Assembly: GCA_964502145.1 (NCBI GenBank)
Contig: CAZCVI010000121.1
Coordinates: forward strand, 1 to 17,306
Source of the DNA: CAZCVI01 sp964502145
GTDB taxonomy: Bacteria; Acidobacteriota; Aminicenantia; UBA2199
Length of the DNA: 17,306 nt
Reading direction: 5' to 3'
Below, piece after piece: positions 15,513 to 17,306 of the stretch (position 1 is its first letter; every line of letters begins with the position of its first letter). The translations under genes and the position numbers were made by a program. The notes under the pieces were generated by a model. That model did no database searches and was not told where the DNA came from. It saw only the letters and a list, made by a program, of their open reading frames with translations.

Positions 15513-15571
15513 ATTACACGCTCTTTATCCTGCTGTATAAGCCGTTTTCTCTGATTTTTTTACCATTATCT

Positions 15572-15600
15572 ATTGTAATTGAAAAAATACAGGATGTCAA
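15572..15600 (-). promoter_or_regulatory. Sigma70-type promoter of the nuclease gene
   Basis: On the minus strand TTGACA (15600-15595, perfect), 17-nt spacer, TACAAT (15577-15572), about 60 nt before ATG 15512. It would drive the nuclease gene and, 26 nt after it, paralogue A. Confidence 0.75.
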
Positions 15601-15628
15601 TCCAAGAAAATCCAAAGCAATGGTTCTA

Positions 15629-15655
15629 AATTGTGTCAACAGTGCTGACACAATT
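15629..15655. promoter_or_regulatory. 27-bp palindrome upstream of the nuclease promoter (operator candidate)
   Basis: AATTGTGTCA - ACAGTGC - TGACACAATT: perfect 10-bp arms separated by 7 nt, 25 of 27 bases identical to 15217-15243. It begins 29 bp upstream of the -35 box, a place typical for an activator or looping operator. Confidence 0.65.
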
Positions 15656-15769
15656 GGATATTCCTTCCAAAAACCGATGATATGCAATATATTGCCATGT
15701 TTTTGCTGCAAATGAACACTTCCAGGTGGCTCCTGTTTTAGTGTCAACCTTGGCAAAATGCCCTTGTAG

Positions 15770-15789
15770 GGGTTCAAAGTCTTGAACCC
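15770..15789. repeat. GGGTTCAA-AGTC-TTGAACCC hairpin
   Basis: Perfect 8-bp inverted repeat with a 4-nt loop, preceded by TTGTAG on the plus strand. It resembles a dispersed intergenic hairpin. There is no T-run directly after it on the minus strand, so a terminator role is not supported. Confidence 0.5.
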
Positions 15790-15851
15790 GATCACACCCC
15801 ACCATATTTTACGCAGGCTGCTTTTCAAAAAAAAAAATTTAGCTTCTAATA

Positions 15852-15920
15852 TTATTCCCGTGCCGGATGTCACCGTTTCCGCTCCGCTACAACTGCTCCA
15901 CCGGGCTTCTACTTGCTTGT
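15852..15920 (-). repeat. Conserved 3' non-coding flank of DUF4062-FGE gene B
   Basis: Partner of 12742-12810 (about 65 of 69 bases equal). Between this block and the coding part, gene A carries about 21 extra bases of a GAAAAAAGCAA-type repeat. The coding sequence nearest the stop (15930-15958) is identical in both genes over 29 bp. Confidence 0.75.
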
Positions 15921-15923
15921 TTC

Positions 15924-17117
15924 CTACTTTTTACTAGCTGGGCTCGAAATGACCTGGGCAAGGCGAAGGCCAAGGTTGCGGCTGCGGTCATCAGGATGAT
16001 TCCTGTCGCGGATTGCAGAGCGGACGTTCCTACCGCTACTGAACCAACTGCCGCCACGACATACACGGTACCCACCTGAATTTGGTCCGGTAGGATCGAT
16101 TTGATTAGAACCATCATAAAGTCTAAACCAATCTATACACCACTCGTACACATTCCCCGACATATCATAAAGACCAAAGGCATTCTCCTTCTTTTGACCC
16201 ACGGGATGGGTAGAATTATTGGAATTTTTATCATACCACGCAATATAATTTAAATTTCCATAATAATCCCCGGTAGTGCCTGCACGGCAGGCATATTCCC
16301 ATTCCGCTTCGTATGGAAGGCGATAGTTTCCACCTGTTTTTTTGTTTAGCCTTTTCAGAAATTCCTGGCAGTCATTCCAAGATACTTGCTCCACCGGGTA
16401 ATCGTCCCCTTTTTTAAATCTGGATGGATTATCCCCCATCTCCGCTTTCCACAGACCCTGCGTAACCTCGGTTTTACCCATACGAAACCCACTCACCCGA
16501 ACGGTATGCACGGGGCGTTCATCATCATATCCATTTTCTGAACCCATTTTGAACTCTCCACCGGGAATCTCCACAAAATCATAGGGTACCCCGTAAGCGG
16601 CAAGAATGGAAGTTTGGGGTGGGGTTGAATTAGAGGGTGGAATTACCTTTTTTGGCTGATAAAGTTTGGGATTGCTGACCGCTGAACTGACAAGACCACC
16701 CAATTCTTCGGCATTTTGAAAAAAGCTTACCACATATTTATCCTTCAATTCCTGCCGCAGGTGATCTATTTTTTGTCGTTCGTCACCGGTAGCCACAAAC
16801 TTCACTCTATGGGGTGCGTCTGGGTCCAGTAAAAAGATCAAGCAGGGAATGCCCGCCTTAACTGTGGCCTCATATTCCAGATGGGTGATGCTTTTTTTCT
16901 GCCCGGCAGGTATAAACCCATAACGAAAAGCGAAAAGGCCCACATACACATCGCAACTCTCGACATCTTGCAGGCATTGCTCCAACGGACTCAGGTTGCT
17001 TGCCACATACTCTTCCATGTAAATCGCTTCGTGACCCAAACGGCGCACCGCTTTGGCAGCCGCTTCCCGTTCATTTTGCAGGTCTTCACGGGTGGATGAA
17101 ATATAAATTCGTGCCAT
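15924..17117 (-). CDS. DUF4062 - FGE-sulfatase-fold protein (paralogue B, soluble)
   Basis: A 397-residue protein from ATG 17117 (AGGGAAA ribosome-binding site about 6 nt before). DUF4062 occupies residues 1-155 and is almost the same as in paralogue A; the DNA of the first 75 bp differs at one base. The TM helix and long linker of A are replaced by about 15 residues (PPSNSTPPQ). Residues 180-390 are the FGE-sulfatase/C-type-lectin-like domain (EIPGGEFKMG, TEVTQGLWKAEM, PVEQVSWNDC, RLPYEAEWEYACRAGT, NAFGLYDMSGNVYEWC, CRGGSW). The catalytic cysteine pair of real FGEs is missing. The hypervariable window is residues 359-381, framed by RGGSW, NVRSAIR and LGLRLAQV, which matches the frame of FGE-fold targets of diversity-generating retroelements such as TvpA. 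Likely a cytoplasmic recognition/signalling protein; the ligand is unknown. Confidence 0.88.
   Translation of the reverse strand: MARIYISSTREDLQNEREAAAKAVRRLGHEAIYMEEYVASNLSPLEQCLQDVESCDVYVGLFAFRYGFIPAGQKKSITHLEYEATVKAGIPCLIFLLDPDAPHRVKFVATGDERQKIDHLRQELKDKYVVSFFQNAEELGGLVSSAVSNPKLYQPKKVIPPSNSTPPQTSILAAYGVPYDFVEIPGGEFKMGSENGYDDERPVHTVRVSGFRMGKTEVTQGLWKAEMGDNPSRFKKGDDYPVEQVSWNDCQEFLKRLNKKTGGNYRLPYEAEWEYACRAGTTGDYYGNLNYIAWYDKNSNNSTHPVGQKKENAFGLYDMSGNVYEWCIDWFRLYDGSNQIDPTGPNSGGYRVCRGGSWFSSGRNVRSAIRDRNHPDDRSRNLGLRLAQVISSPASKK
15975..16043 (-). other. Hypervariable window (candidate DGR variable region) of paralogue B
   Basis: Codons 359-381 (F-S-S-G-R-N-V ... D-R-S-R-N). Compared with 12886-12954, 17 of the 26 differing positions have A in one of the copies, which agrees with adenine-directed mutagenesis of a template with AAC codons but does not prove it. 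The following 45 bp (15930-15974) show only three differences. Confidence 0.6.
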
Positions 17118-17158
17118 ACTCTATTTCCCTAAAAGGATTTATTTCACGCGTAAGGATT

Positions 17159-17187
17159 ATTGTACTGGAAAACGATTCCATTTTCAA
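17159..17187 (-). promoter_or_regulatory. Sigma70-type promoter of paralogue B
   Basis: On the minus strand TTGAAA (17187-17182), 17-nt spacer, TACAAT (17164-17159), about 42 nt before ATG 17117. It is close to the nuclease promoter in quality (same -10 TACAAT). Confidence 0.7.
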
Positions 17188-17222
17188 TAGATGGCGATTT
17201 GGCGTCCCCCCATTTTTTTTGC

Positions 17223-17306
17223 TCATGCGGTCAACTCCAACCATCCTAAATCCGGATGAAATTCTGGAAACAACAATCGTTGGTTTTTAACATTATCGAC
17301 GCACTG
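17223..17306 (-). CDS. Possible C-terminal end of a further minus-strand gene (edge fragment)
   Basis: A frame open from the right edge for 27 codons ends in TGA at 17223-17225 and reads ...RLLFPEFHPDLGWLELTA. The composition is protein-like, but it is too short to assign. The other two frames on this strand close within 20 codons. It is followed by an A-run and G-run (17204-17220). Equally it may be non-coding. Confidence 0.2.
   Translation of the reverse strand, partial: QCVDNVKNQRLLFPEFHPDLGWLELTA

Larger units (their letters stand above)
15513..15923. other. 411-bp region between nuclease gene and paralogue B
   Basis: No convincing gene. It holds, in minus-strand order, the conserved 3' flank of paralogue B, an A-run (15827-15837), the GGGTTCAA hairpin, the upstream 27-bp palindrome and a near-consensus promoter for the nuclease gene. 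A 119-codon minus-strand frame (15514-15873) is open but lacks a ribosome-binding site and known family features, and is built from the hairpin and palindrome sequences. Confidence 0.6.

Noticed and set aside
15514..15873. A 119-codon minus-strand ORF ending 1 nt before the nuclease ATG
   Set aside because: It has no ribosome-binding site, its composition is not protein-like, and it runs through the GGGTTCAA hairpin, the palindrome and the nuclease promoter. I treat it as intergenic. A relic of a nuclease-gene duplication remains possible for the part around the palindrome.
1..17306. CRISPR arrays, tRNA or rRNA genes, transposases, integrases, DGR reverse transcriptase
   Set aside because: I looked for repeat-spacer periodicity, tRNA-like cloverleaf ends and the characteristic protein motifs (DDE, tyrosine recombinase RHRY, YxDD reverse transcriptase) and saw none in the window.

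Overview
The window looks like an accessory (defence-island type) stretch of a Gram-negative environmental bacterium. No feature fixes the taxon. AT-leaning but mixed base composition, several toxin-antitoxin loci, TIR/STAND/DUF4062-FGE conflict-type proteins and intergenic micro-hairpins resemble genomes of developmentally complex or uncultured lineages (PVC, Desulfobacterota, Omnitrophota-like). This placement is a guess, not a sequence result.

Layout. Left edge, minus strand: the N-terminal 394 residues of a TIR - transmembrane - coiled-coil - WD40 protein (1-1184), preceded in its transcription direction by an orphan small antitoxin (1272-1517). Plus strand: a full-length Lhr-type large helicase (1722-6197), then a mazEF-type pair (6451-7037), a SIR2-like/TIR protein (7254-8576) abutting a STAND NTPase - TM - TPR protein (8577-11453), then a second, 5'-truncated copy of the lhr 3' end (11561-12102) and a hicBA pair (12271-12698). 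Right third, minus strand: two paralogous DUF4062 + FGE-sulfatase-fold proteins (12832-14457 with a TM anchor and linker; 15924-17117 without them) flanking a YhcG/DUF1016-family PD-(D/E)XK nuclease gene (14484-15512).

The most notable points are these. (1) The last 542 bp of lhr occur twice, ungapped and about 94-95% identical, exactly 5905 bp apart; the segment between them carries mazEF and the SIR2-TIR/STAND-TPR operon. This looks like a cargo segment installed in the 3' end of lhr that regenerates the gene, and it could be lost by recombination between the repeats. (2) The two DUF4062-FGE proteins differ in a sharply bounded 69-bp window near their 3' ends (26/69 differences, 21 at codon positions 1 and 2). 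The surrounding frame is RGGSW...RSAIR...P..R...LG(F/L)R, the look of a diversity-generating-retroelement variable region. The flanks are strongly conserved and that conservation continues past the stop codons. No reverse transcriptase or template repeat is in the window, so the DGR assignment is a prediction. (3) A 27-bp palindrome occurs both inside the nuclease gene and upstream of its promoter. (4) Three unrelated proteins share one plan: a cytoplasmic effector/NTPase domain, one TM helix with positive residues on its N-terminal side, and a C-terminal repeat or lectin-like sensor predicted outside the membrane.

Taken together the window is best read as a stack of immunity/conflict modules (TIR-WD40, SIR2-TIR + STAND-TPR, DUF4062-FGE, YhcG nuclease), interleaved with toxin-antitoxin loci that may stabilise them, around a housekeeping-type DNA-repair helicase gene that served as insertion site.
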